Positions 1 to 6,280 of a DNA stretch of 10,629 nt are shown piece after piece. Origin of the DNA: Verrucomicrobiota bacterium (GTDB taxonomy: Bacteria; Verrucomicrobiota; Verrucomicrobiia; Opitutales; Opitutaceae); assembly GCA_023391285.1 (NCBI GenBank), contig JAEWBF010000083.1, positions 1 through 10,629 of the forward strand, in the 5' to 3' direction. The translations under genes and the position numbers were made by a program. Each line of letters begins with the position of its first letter. The first letter of the stretch is position 1. The notes under the pieces are model-generated. The model searched no databases. It was not told the origin of the DNA and was given only the letters and a program-made list of their open reading frames with translations.

Positions 1-15
1 GCGCAGAGAAGGTGT

Positions 16-45
16 AAAAAGAAAGGCCCGCTGAAGAGCGGGCCT
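16..45 (-). terminator. Rho-independent terminator of the ABC/DUF4340 operon
   Basis: A perfect 9-bp inverted repeat (AGGCCCGCT and AGCGGGCCT, 24-32 and 37-45) encloses a 4-nt loop. Read on the minus strand the stem is followed by T-rich sequence (TTTCTTTTT, interrupted by one C). It lies about 60 bases beyond the DUF4340 stop codon, in the correct orientation to end the four-gene minus-strand transcript. Confidence 0.85.
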
Positions 46-84
46 GGGTCGGGAGGGAGGAGTTGGAGCAGCGCGGAGGTGAGG

Positions 85-110
85 AGCGCCCGCGAGCGGG
101 GCGGCCTACT
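85..110 (-). repeat. REP-like palindrome A, supplies the DUF4340 stop codon
   Basis: On the minus strand GTAG (109-106) is followed by an imperfect hairpin: CGCCCGC (87-93) pairs with GCGGG-CG (96-103, one bulged G) across a 2-nt loop. The TAG of the GTAG motif is the stop codon of the DUF4340 gene. The element has the same layout as copy B at 3248-3274, differing by a compensatory base-pair change. The resemblance to RAYT-mobilised REP elements is inference from the GTAG-plus-stem structure. Confidence 0.6.
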
Positions 111-1200
111 CGGGCTGGGTTTCGGAAGCGGGGGGCGGCGGGGCGGCGGTGAAGAGGTCTTCGGTTTTTTGGGGGAGGCTGGTGTAGGTGTAGTCGTAGA
201 TTTGGAAGGCGCGCTTGGCGGAGAGTTCGTTGATGGGCGCGGCGGGGTCGCTGTGAGAGAGCGACACGAAGACGGGGCCGGCGGGGATGGTTTCGGAAGC
301 AGGTTCCGAGTTCGGAGTTCCGGGTTCCGAGTTGGTTTGCTCTGCGGGTTTTTCGGCGGGGGCGGGTGTGGGTTTCTTCTCTTCGGGTTTGCGCGCGAAG
401 GTGAAGGTGAGAGTTTTGTTATCGAAGGTGGTGAGCTTGACGGTGCGCGAGTGTGGTTTCGCTTCGGCAAGTTTGGGGTCGTCGAGGGCGGTCGTATCCG
501 AAAAGCGGAGACTGGTGAGAGAGGTGAGGAGGGAGGAGAGTTTGGCGGTGTCGGGGGTTTTGGACTCGGGGGTTTGGGGCGAGGTCCAGGCGGCGTCTTT
601 GGTGTCGCGGGTGAAGGTGAGGTCGGTGGGATCGCTGAGTTCGATTTTGGCGATGTCTTCGGGTTTCAGACGGATAAGGGTGGAGTCGGCCCAATTCTTG
701 GCGGTGGTGTCGAGCCAGGCGGAGAGATTGGAGAGGAAGGCTTTTGGTTCTTCGCCGAAACGGACGAAGCGACCGCCGCCGGTTTCGGCGGTTTTGCCGA
801 GGGTGACGGAGAAAAGGGTTTTGTCGGAGGCGTCGAGGAGTTCGATTTTTGTATCCTTGAATTCGAGACGCGCGATGCGATCGGGGTTGGAGGTGACGAG
901 GCGTTGGAGTTTGGCGTCGGTGAGATTGCCGACGAAGGAGGAGAGTTTTTGGAAGTCGGCGGGGAAATCGAAGTAGTCGGCGACGCGCCAGGTGCCGTCG
1001 GACTGGCGCGTGAGGGTGATGGATTTGCCAGCGTCGGAGAGGCGGAGTTTGGCGGCTTTTTCGATGGTGGATTGGTCGACGAGCGGCTGGTTGAGGCGCG
1101 GGTCGGCGGAAGGCGGCGGTGCGGGGCGACGGACGAAAAAGGCGATCGCGGAAAGGACGGCGAGGGTGGCGACGGTGATGAGGAGGGTCTTCAATCTCAT
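106..1200 (-). CDS. DUF4340 domain-containing membrane-anchored protein
   Basis: This 364-residue protein has a short cytoplasmic N-terminus, one membrane segment (about residues 5-23) and a large domain predicted outside the membrane, so it is probably tethered to the inner membrane. The body matches the DUF4340 pattern: beta-rich repeats such as the DGTWRVADYFDFPAD stretch (68-82) and paired sections ending in predicted strand-turn-strand motifs. DUF4340 proteins are commonly encoded next to GldG-like ABC accessory proteins, as here; their biochemical role is unknown. Residues 271-308 are a Pro/Glu/Lys-rich insertion that includes NSEPGTPNSEP, encoded by a heptanucleotide array (302-336), and the C-terminus is another Pro-rich tail. 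The ATG at 1200 follows a heptad array directly and has no Shine-Dalgarno motif. The TAG stop lies in a REP-like element. It is the last gene of the operon, 106 bases after the GldG-like gene. Family is fairly certain, function is not. Confidence 0.85.
   Translation of the reverse strand: MRLKTLLITVATLAVLSAIAFFVRRPAPPPSADPRLNQPLVDQSTIEKAAKLRLSDAGKSITLTRQSDGTWRVADYFDFPADFQKLSSFVGNLTDAKLQRLVTSNPDRIARLEFKDTKIELLDASDKTLFSVTLGKTAETGGGRFVRFGEEPKAFLSNLSAWLDTTAKNWADSTLIRLKPEDIAKIELSDPTDLTFTRDTKDAAWTSPQTPESKTPDTAKLSSLLTSLTSLRFSDTTALDDPKLAEAKPHSRTVKLTTFDNKTLTFTFARKPEEKKPTPAPAEKPAEQTNSEPGTPNSEPASETIPAGPVFVSLSHSDPAAPINELSAKRAFQIYDYTYTSLPQKTEDLFTAAPPPPASETQPE
302..336 (-). repeat. Heptanucleotide array inside the DUF4340 gene
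   Basis: Five consecutive 7-base units on the plus strand read GGTTCCG, AGTTCGG, AGTTCCG, GGTTCCG and AGTTGGT. They fall in a low-complexity linker of the DUF4340 protein and encode NSEPGTPNSEP on the minus strand. Unit length and consensus (RGTTNNG) match the arrays at 1864-1898 and, more loosely, 3212-3246 and 1201-1221. Confidence 0.75.
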
Positions 1201-1228
1201 GGTTGAGAGATGAGAGTTGAGGGTGGAA
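1201..1228 (-). repeat. Heptanucleotide array directly upstream of the DUF4340 start
   Basis: Three clear 7-base units (GGTTGAG, AGATGAG, AGTTGAG; plus-strand reading) and a decayed fourth (GGTGGAA) abut the ATG at 1200. The array therefore occupies the place where a ribosome binding site would be expected, and no Shine-Dalgarno motif is visible there. Confidence 0.65.
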
Positions 1229-1267
1229 GTGGGGGCTTAAGCGGTCACGACGGGTAGGCGCACACGT

Positions 1268-1296
1268 GGATTCTTCGCTTCGCTCAGAATGACAAG
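1268..1296. repeat. Short palindromic element, ATTCT...AGAAT type
   Basis: ATTCT (1270-1274) and AGAAT (1286-1290) form an inverted repeat with an inner GC/GC pair (1277-1278 with 1282-1283). Read on the minus strand it contains CATTCTGAGCGAAGCGAAG. I recall closely similar strings as dispersed intergenic repeats in unrelated environmental bacteria; this is recall, not a search. It fills part of the 106-base gap between the GldG-like and DUF4340 genes and is unlike the GTAG palindromes. Confidence 0.55.
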
Positions 1297-1306
1297 GTTC
1301 CTAGCA

Positions 1307-3205
1307 TCATTGCTTGCGGGTGCGGGCGAACCAGAGGCCGAAGGCGAGGATGAGGAGCGGGCTTGCGACGAGGTTCGCGATGAGGAGGCGGTTTTCGAGG
1401 GCGTCGATCTCCTCGCGGAGCGCGCGGCGGATCTGGCGGCGCTGGGCGCGCATCTCGGCGGATTGTTTTTGGAAGTTCTCGATCGCTTCGGCGACTTCGG
1501 GCGAGGCGACGAGGCGGTTGCCTTCGGCTTTCTTGCCCTGGAGCTCGGAGAGTTTCGTTTGAACTTCCTGAAGTTGGGCGTCGAGGGCGGTGAGGCGTTC
1601 CTGGTATTTCTTTTGGGCCTCGACCTCCATTGCGCGGACCACGTCGAAGGGACGGAGGGACGTGCCCTTGCCGCGGATGCTGATGAGGTCCTGCGAGCCG
1701 CCGAGGAATTCGACGGCGTTGGAGGCGAGAGCGAGGTTGTCGTTGAATGGCTCGGCGGCGGTCTGGCCGAAGAAGTTGAATTTGCGGACGGAGAAGTCGT
1801 CGAAGAGCCAGTCGGTGTCGGCGATGACGAGTAACGTGGAAGCGGACGATGATTCGGCGAGATGGTTTTGGGTTTTGGGTTCTGAGTTTTGGGTTTCGTC
1901 GGCGGTGGCGTCGTCTTTCTTTTCGTCGTCTTTCGGGGCCCCGTTGGGGAAGGCGGTTTTGAATTTGCCGGTGACGAGGGCGGCGATGGTTTTCTGGCCG
2001 GACGGTGTCAGGTCTTTGGATACGTCATCGGGCTGGGCGAACTGGAGCGTCATCGCGGGGACGGTGCCGGCTTGGGCGGAGGTCTCGATGAGCGGGGTGA
2101 AGGTAAGGTCGGAGTTCTCTTTTTTCGCGATCGCGCCAGGTTCGATGAAGAGGGTGGAGTCGAGTTGGGCGGTGGCCATCGACGTGCTGTTCAGGTTGGC
2201 GGCGCGGAGGCTGAGCCAGATGGGATAACGGGCGATGCCGTTGGTCGTTTGGACGGGCGTGGCGTTTTCGAGGTCGCCGACGACTTGGTCGGGTTGGTAG
2301 TCGATGCCGTAGGCGGAGAGGAGCGTGGGGAGGTCGCTCGAGACGTTCTGCGGGCCGCCACCCATCATCATCTGTTGAGGATTGGATTGGCGTTTGAAGT
2401 GTTGGGAGGAGGGATCGACGGCGAGGAGGACGGGTTTGCCGGAGAGGAGGAACTGGTCGATCGCGTATTGGAGTTTTTCGGACGGATTCTGCGGGTGGGC
2501 GATGACGAGGAGGTCGAGGTTGTCGGGGAGTTCGTCGACGGTGGGCTCGACGGTGACGATTTCGAAGGACTGGCGCCATTCGTCGGCGACGAACTGGCCG
2601 GGCTGGGGCTGGCGGCGCATCATCATCATCATTTGCATCTCCTGCGGCGAGGAGCCGAGGAGCGGGAGGCTGGTGAGGAGGCCGAGCTTGGGTTTGTCGA
2701 ATTGTTGGACGCTGTGGATGAGTTTCGAGAGGTCGTATTCGAGGAACTGTTCGCGCTGCGGAGTGAAGGCGGGAATGGTTTTTTGCTGGTCGGCCTGGGT
2801 GACGATGAGACCGAAGTAGAATTGTTCGCCGCCGGTTTGCGCGACTTGCGGCGTGAGGCCAGCGGCGGTGGCGCGCTCTTCGTCGGGGGTGTCGGGGCGC
2901 GGGTTGATGACGTTGAGCGAGAGCCTGCCGCGGGAGGCGCGCGCGTATTGGCGGAGCATCTCTTCGACGCGGGTGGCGTAGTTTTTGTAGGCGATCGGGA
3001 GGCCGGAGGCGTCGCGCGAATAGAAGAGCTCGAGGGTGATGGGCTCCTCGATTTTTCCGAGCATGGCCTTGGTGCCGTCGGAGAGGGAGTAGATGTTTTC
3101 GGCGGTGAGGTCGGCGCGCAGCGGGAGCGTGGTCGCGAGGTAGTTGATGAGAATGAGGCCGACGAGGAGGAGGGCGATGGCGAGGGTTTTGCTGCCGGGT
3201 TTCAT
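1307..3205 (-). CDS. GldG-like ABC transporter auxiliary protein
   Basis: This 632-residue membrane protein belongs to the GldG-like ABC accessory family (ABC_transp_aux region followed by DUF4350-like sequence). Residues 8-27 form an N-terminal membrane anchor, followed by a large extracytoplasmic region beginning with the typical ADLTAENIYSLSDGTKAML stretch (31-49). Residues 528-608 are strongly helical and probably coiled-coil, and residues 609-627 form a C-terminal membrane segment ending in a basic tail. The family works with a GldA-like ATPase and GldF-like permease; in Bacteroidota the trio is linked to gliding, but many non-gliding bacteria have it and the substrate is unknown. Odd points are two methionine runs (190-196 and 279-281) and a charged linker (424-450) with NSEPKTQN encoded by a heptad array. 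The ATG at 3205 is chosen because it begins right before the membrane anchor; the frame stays open upstream to 3484 but overlaps the permease gene and encodes Arg/Pro-rich nonsense. The stop is TGA. Confidence 0.88.
   Translation of the reverse strand: MKPGSKTLAIALLLVGLILINYLATTLPLRADLTAENIYSLSDGTKAMLGKIEEPITLELFYSRDASGLPIAYKNYATRVEEMLRQYARASRGRLSLNVINPRPDTPDEERATAAGLTPQVAQTGGEQFYFGLIVTQADQQKTIPAFTPQREQFLEYDLSKLIHSVQQFDKPKLGLLTSLPLLGSSPQEMQMMMMMRRQPQPGQFVADEWRQSFEIVTVEPTVDELPDNLDLLVIAHPQNPSEKLQYAIDQFLLSGKPVLLAVDPSSQHFKRQSNPQQMMMGGGPQNVSSDLPTLLSAYGIDYQPDQVVGDLENATPVQTTNGIARYPIWLSLRAANLNSTSMATAQLDSTLFIEPGAIAKKENSDLTFTPLIETSAQAGTVPAMTLQFAQPDDVSKDLTPSGQKTIAALVTGKFKTAFPNGAPKDDEKKDDATADETQNSEPKTQNHLAESSSASTLLVIADTDWLFDDFSVRKFNFFGQTAAEPFNDNLALASNAVEFLGGSQDLISIRGKGTSLRPFDVVRAMEVEAQKKYQERLTALDAQLQEVQTKLSELQGKKAEGNRLVASPEVAEAIENFQKQSAEMRAQRRQIRRALREEIDALENRLLIANLVASPLLILAFGLWFARTRKQ
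1864..1898 (-). repeat. Heptanucleotide array inside the GldG-like gene
   Basis: Five consecutive 7-base units on the plus strand read GGTTTTG, GGTTTTG, GGTTCTG, AGTTTTG and GGTTTCG. On the coding strand they encode ETQNSEPKTQN in a hydrophilic linker between predicted domains. Because 7 is not a multiple of 3, the peptide repeats only every 21 bases. It is the cleanest of the four arrays. Confidence 0.8.
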
Positions 3206-3211
3206 CGCTGA

Positions 3212-3246
3212 AGTTGAGAGTTGAGAGATGAGAGTTGAGAGATGGG
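3212..3246 (-). repeat. Heptanucleotide array upstream of the GldG-like start
   Basis: Five consecutive units (AGTTGAG, AGTTGAG, AGATGAG, AGTTGAG, AGATGGG; plus-strand reading) sit between the permease stop and the ATG at 3205, ending 6 bases before that ATG. REP-like copy B begins 2 bases beyond the far end, so the whole 65-base gap between the two genes consists of repeat elements. Confidence 0.8.
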
Positions 3247-3247
3247 C

Positions 3248-3274
3248 TAGAGCGCCTGCGAGCAGGCGGCCTAT
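3248..3274 (-). repeat. REP-like palindrome B, supplies the permease stop codon
   Basis: CGCCTGC (3253-3259) pairs perfectly with GCAGGCG (3262-3268) across a 2-nt loop; after two mismatches an outer TAG/CTA pair (3248-3250 with 3271-3273) closes the structure. The minus-strand tetranucleotide is ATAG instead of GTAG, and its TAG is the permease stop codon. The T3257-A3264 pair replaces the C-G pair of copy A. Confidence 0.6.
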
Positions 3275-3996
3275 CGTTCCAAAGCGACGACGTTGAGGAA
3301 GAGGGTGAAGCCGATGAGCGAGAGGAAGAAGATCACGTCCTTGGGATCGATGATGCCCTTCATGAAGGCGTCGAAGTGGGTAATGAAACTGAAGTTCGCG
3401 AGGGCATCGGCGACGGCGACAGGGAAGATGCCTTGGAGGAAATCGGTGAAGCTGCTGTAGCCGAGGAAGAGCAGCGCGCCGCAAGCGAGGAGGCCGAGGA
3501 CGAAGGCGACGACCTGGTTTTTAGTGAGCGCGGAGGTGAGCGCGCAGACGCCGAGGTAGGCGCCGGCCATGAGGATCGCGCCGAGGTAGCTAGCGAAGAT
3601 GATGCCCCAATCGGGATCGCCGAGATAAGCGACGGTGAGCGCCATCGGGAGGCTGAGAAGAACGGCGGTGGCGAGGAAGGCCCAGCCGGCGAGGAATTTT
3701 CCGGTGACGGCTTCGAGCGTGGTCACGGGCAGCGTGAAAAGGAGCTCGATCGTGCCGGCGCGTTTTTCTTCGGACCAGAGACGCATGCCGACGGCCGGCA
3801 CGAGAAAAAGGAAGAGCCAGGGGAAGAAGATGAAGTAGGATTCGAGACCGGCGACGCCGGCGTCGAAGAACCCGCCGTAGCGCGAGAACGCGAGCGCGAC
3901 GGAGAGGATCAGGAAGGCGATGAGGACGACGTAAGCGACGGGGGAGCGGAAGTAGCCGAGGAACTCGCGTTTGAAGAGGGGGGAGATTTGGCGCAT
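3271..3996 (-). CDS. ABC-2 type transporter permease (GldF-like)
   Basis: This 241-residue protein is an integral membrane permease with about six hydrophobic segments (residues 18-37, 54-71, 101-124, 132-156, 161-180 and 220-238). The stretch RLWSEEKRAGTIELLFTLPVT (72-92, after the second segment) is the conserved cytoplasmic signature of this ABC-2 permease group and probably contacts the ATPase. Two copies would be expected to dimerise with two ATPase subunits to move an unknown substrate across, or out of, the inner membrane. The ATG at 3996 starts a typical amphipathic N-terminal helix (MRQISPLFKREFLGYF). The gene lies 64 bases after the ATPase stop and 65 bases before the GldG-like start. 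Its TAG stop is in a REP-like element, directly after the last membrane segment (VVALER), so any loss at the C-terminus would be a few residues at most. Confidence 0.9.
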   Translation of the reverse strand: MRQISPLFKREFLGYFRSPVAYVVLIAFLILSVALAFSRYGGFFDAGVAGLESYFIFFPWLFLFLVPAVGMRLWSEEKRAGTIELLFTLPVTTLEAVTGKFLAGWAFLATAVLLSLPMALTVAYLGDPDWGIIFASYLGAILMAGAYLGVCALTSALTKNQVVAFVLGLLACGALLFLGYSSFTDFLQGIFPVAVADALANFSFITHFDAFMKGIIDPKDVIFFLSLIGFTLFLNVVALER

Positions 3997-4041
3997 GGGA
4001 GTTGAAGAGACTGCGATGCGTGAAAGGCGGAGGAGGCGAAA

Positions 4042-4060
4042 TCGCGGCGTGAAGCCGCTC

Positions 4061-4065
<5 letters not shown>
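4042..4065 (-). repeat. REP-like palindrome C, supplies the ABC ATPase stop codon
   Basis: On the minus strand TGTAGGA leads into GCGGC, a TTCAC loop and GCCGC (stem 4044-4048 with 4054-4058). The TAG (4063-4061) is the stop codon of the ATPase gene. The string TGTAGGAGCGGCTTCA resembles REP elements I recall from Gammaproteobacteria; that is recall, not a search. Confidence 0.6.
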
Positions 4066-4783
<718 letters not shown>

Positions 4784-4863
4784 TGGTTAGACGGAAGGGA
4801 AGGGAGGCGTTGAAACTGCGGCGGAACGGGAGGGTTCCGCGGGGTGAAGACAGACGGTGGGGC

Positions 4864-4891
4864 GTTAAAAAAAGCGCGGCGCGGGTGGCAA
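4864..4891 (-). promoter_or_regulatory. Candidate sigma-70 type promoter of the ABC operon
   Basis: Minus-strand TTGCCA (4891-4886, 5 of 6 to TTGACA) is followed after 16 bases by TTTAAC (4869-4864, 4 of 6 to TATAAT). Transcription would begin near 4857, leaving a leader of roughly 70 bases before the ATPase ATG. It is the best match in the 199-base gap between rlmN and the ATPase gene. Prediction by eye only. Confidence 0.4.
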
Positions 4892-4924
4892 GGGATTTTT
4901 TTTGAGGGCCAGCCAGGTGCGAAG

Positions 4925-4949
4925 AGCGCGGTCAGGTTGACCGCGCTAC
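4925..4949 (-). repeat. REP-like palindrome D
   Basis: A perfect 10-bp stem, AGCGCGGTCA (4925-4934) with TGACCGCGCT (4938-4947), encloses a 3-nt loop. GTAG is present on the minus strand (4949-4946) overlapping the stem base. It lies 10 bases from element E, in the same orientation, in the rlmN-ATPase gap, and is not at a stop codon. No T-run follows, so it is unlikely to be a classic terminator. Confidence 0.65.
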
Positions 4950-4959
4950 GGAGGGGTGG

Positions 4960-4987
4960 ACGGCGGGGTCGGGAGACCCGCCCTACA
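4960..4987 (-). repeat. REP-like palindrome E, supplies the rlmN stop codon
   Basis: GGC-GGGTC (4962-4970, one bulged G) pairs with GACCCGCC (4975-4982) around a GGGA loop. Minus-strand TGTAG (4987-4983) precedes the stem and its TAG is the rlmN stop codon. It is nearly identical to element F at 7310-7338 apart from one missing C; identity stops sharply at both edges, which defines a unit of about 28 bases. Confidence 0.7.
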
Positions 4988-6101
4988 TGACGGGGGTGAG
5001 CTCGCGGTCTTTCTCGGTTTTGAGGCGGAGCTGGCCGCAGGCGGCGGCGATGTCGTGGCCTTTCTCGCGTCGCAGCGTGACGGATACGCGCGCGGCGCGA
5101 AGGACGTCGGCGAATTTTTCCTGACGCGTGATGGACGGCCGCTTCCATGGGAGGCCGTCGACGGTGTTGTAAGGAATCAGGTTCACGTGCGCGTGGAGGT
5201 CGCGGGCGATGTCGCGGAGTTTTTCGGCCTGATCGAGGGAGTCGTTGACGTCTTCGATGAGGATGAACTCGAGCGTGACCATGCGGCCGTGTTTTTCGGA
5301 GAACTCGCGAACGGCGGGGATGAGTTTGGCGAGCGGGAAGGCCCGATTGACGGGCATGATTTTTTCGCGGACCTCGTCGGTGGCGCCGTGGAGGGAAATC
5401 GCGAGGCGGAAGCCGAGGGGTTCGTCGGCGAGTTTCAGGATTTTAGGGACGAGGCCGCTGGTGGAGATCGTGATGCGGCGGGCGCCGAAGCCGAGGCCCC
5501 AGTCGGCGTTGAGGATGGTGAGGGCGCGGATGAGGGCGTCGTAGTTGGCGAGCGGTTCGCCCATGCCCATCACGACGATGTTGTCGAAGGAAGCGAGTTC
5601 GGTGCGGGCGCGTGGGGTGAGGGCGTCTTCGCGGTAGCAGACCTGGAGAAGTTGCGCGACGATCTCGCCGGCGGAGAGATCGCGTTTGAGGCCGAGCAGG
5701 CCGGAGGCGCAGAAACCGCAGGCCATGGCACAGCCGACCTGGGTGGAGATGCAGATGGTTTTGCGGGAGTGGTCGACGCCAACGCCCTCCTGGGGGGCGC
5801 GGATGATGACGGTTTCGATGAGGGATTGGTCGCGGAGCTCGAGCAGGAGTTTGTCGGTGACGTCGGCGGATTGCTTGTTGAGGACGAGTTGGGCGGGGAG
5901 GAGGTCGAAGGTTTCGTCGAGCCAGGTGCGGAGCGGCTTCGAAAGATTGGTCATCTCGTCCCAAGAGCGGACGCGTTTCTTGTAGAGCCATTCGAGGATT
6001 TGTTTCGCGCGGAACGCGGGCTCGCCCTGCGCGCGGAGTTTTTCCGTGAGCGAATCGAGGGTTTCGCCGGTGAGCGGCGGTTTGGCGGGCGCGAATTTCA
6101 T
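4983..6101 (-). CDS. rlmN: Dual-specificity 23S rRNA/tRNA adenine-C2 methyltransferase RlmN
   Basis: This 372-residue cytoplasmic radical-SAM enzyme methylates C2 of A2503 in 23S rRNA and A37 in some tRNAs, which supports translational accuracy. The [4Fe-4S]-binding CxxxCxxC motif is at Cys124, Cys128 and Cys131 (GCAMACGFC). The two cysteines of the covalent methyl-transfer mechanism are also present: Cys117 (CISTQVGC) and Cys355 (HDIAAACGQL). MGMGEPLANYD (179-189) is the SAM-binding GEP motif, and residues 1-90 contain the accessory RNA-binding domain with EWLYKKR and NLSKPLR motifs. Length is normal. The ATG at 6101 gives the usual beginning; an in-frame TTG at 6158 would add 19 residues encoded partly by a tandem repeat and is rejected. 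It is separated from the ABC operon by 199 bases with two REP-like elements and is probably transcribed on its own from the TATAAT at 6195-6200. Confidence 0.97.
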   Translation of the reverse strand: MKFAPAKPPLTGETLDSLTEKLRAQGEPAFRAKQILEWLYKKRVRSWDEMTNLSKPLRTWLDETFDLLPAQLVLNKQSADVTDKLLLELRDQSLIETVIIRAPQEGVGVDHSRKTICISTQVGCAMACGFCASGLLGLKRDLSAGEIVAQLLQVCYREDALTPRARTELASFDNIVVMGMGEPLANYDALIRALTILNADWGLGFGARRITISTSGLVPKILKLADEPLGFRLAISLHGATDEVREKIMPVNRAFPLAKLIPAVREFSEKHGRMVTLEFILIEDVNDSLDQAEKLRDIARDLHAHVNLIPYNTVDGLPWKRPSITRQEKFADVLRAARVSVTLRREKGHDIAAACGQLRLKTEKDRELTPVM

Positions 6102-6133
6102 TCGAGAAGAAAGGTAGCCGAGAATGGGGTGGC

Positions 6134-6160
6134 CGCAAAAAGGCGCAAGAAGGCGCAAAG
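6134..6160. repeat. GGCGCAA direct repeats upstream of rlmN
   Basis: Near-identical 10-base units AGGCGCAAGA (6141-6150) and AGGCGCAAAG (6151-6160) follow a partial unit (GCAAAA, 6135-6140). They would lie in the 5' leader of the rlmN transcript. The minus-strand reading (CTTTGCGCCTTCTTGCGCC) resembles dispersed intergenic strings I recall in Planctomycetota and Verrucomicrobiota; this was not searched. Confidence 0.45.
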
Positions 6161-6185
6161 AACGGATAGGAAAACATTGGGGAGG

Positions 6186-6206
6186 GTGTCATACATTATA
6201 TGACAC
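6186..6206. promoter_or_regulatory. 21-bp palindrome overlapping a TATAAT box, candidate operator
   Basis: GTGTCATA (6186-6193) and TATGACAC (6199-6206) are perfect inverted arms around a 5-base centre. It is AT-rich in a GC-rich region and lies in the gap between the divergent rlmN and lactonase genes. The minus strand contains a perfect TATAAT (6200-6195), a possible rlmN -10 box about 95 bases upstream of its ATG, though no good -35 is seen at 16-19 bases. On the plus strand TTGGGG (6177-6182) and TATGAC (6199-6204) are a weak promoter pair for the lactonase. The symmetric site suits a dimeric repressor or activator; which family is unknown. Confidence 0.45.
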
Positions 6207-6280
6207 TTTGAGGGAGGCGGTGAGATGACTCGCAACGTCATTGCGCGCGGTGCGTCAGGGCTGTGGATTCCCTTACCCCC

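Noticed and set aside
79..1206. Long plus-strand open frame (375 codons) opposite the DUF4340 gene
   Set aside because: It encodes Gly/Glu-rich low-complexity sequence, the typical antisense shadow of a C-ending-codon gene; the minus frame has a membrane anchor and DUF4340 character.
1889..3211. Plus-strand open frame of 440 codons opposite the GldG-like gene
   Set aside because: Gly/Glu/Val/Asp-rich with no domain-like pattern; explained by codon skew of the real gene.
3206..3484. Upstream extension of the GldG-like frame to 3484
   Set aside because: It overlaps the permease gene in another frame, encodes Arg/Pro-rich sequence and passes through the heptad array; the ATG at 3205 sits right before the membrane anchor.
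6102..6158. TTG start giving 19 extra N-terminal residues for RlmN
   Set aside because: The extension derives partly from the GGCGCAA repeats and has no family counterpart; from the ATG at 6101 the active-site cysteine even falls at residue 355, as in E. coli RlmN.
4956..6203. Plus-strand open frame of 415 codons opposite rlmN
   Set aside because: rlmN is certain from its catalytic cysteines; the antisense translation is low-complexity and acidic.
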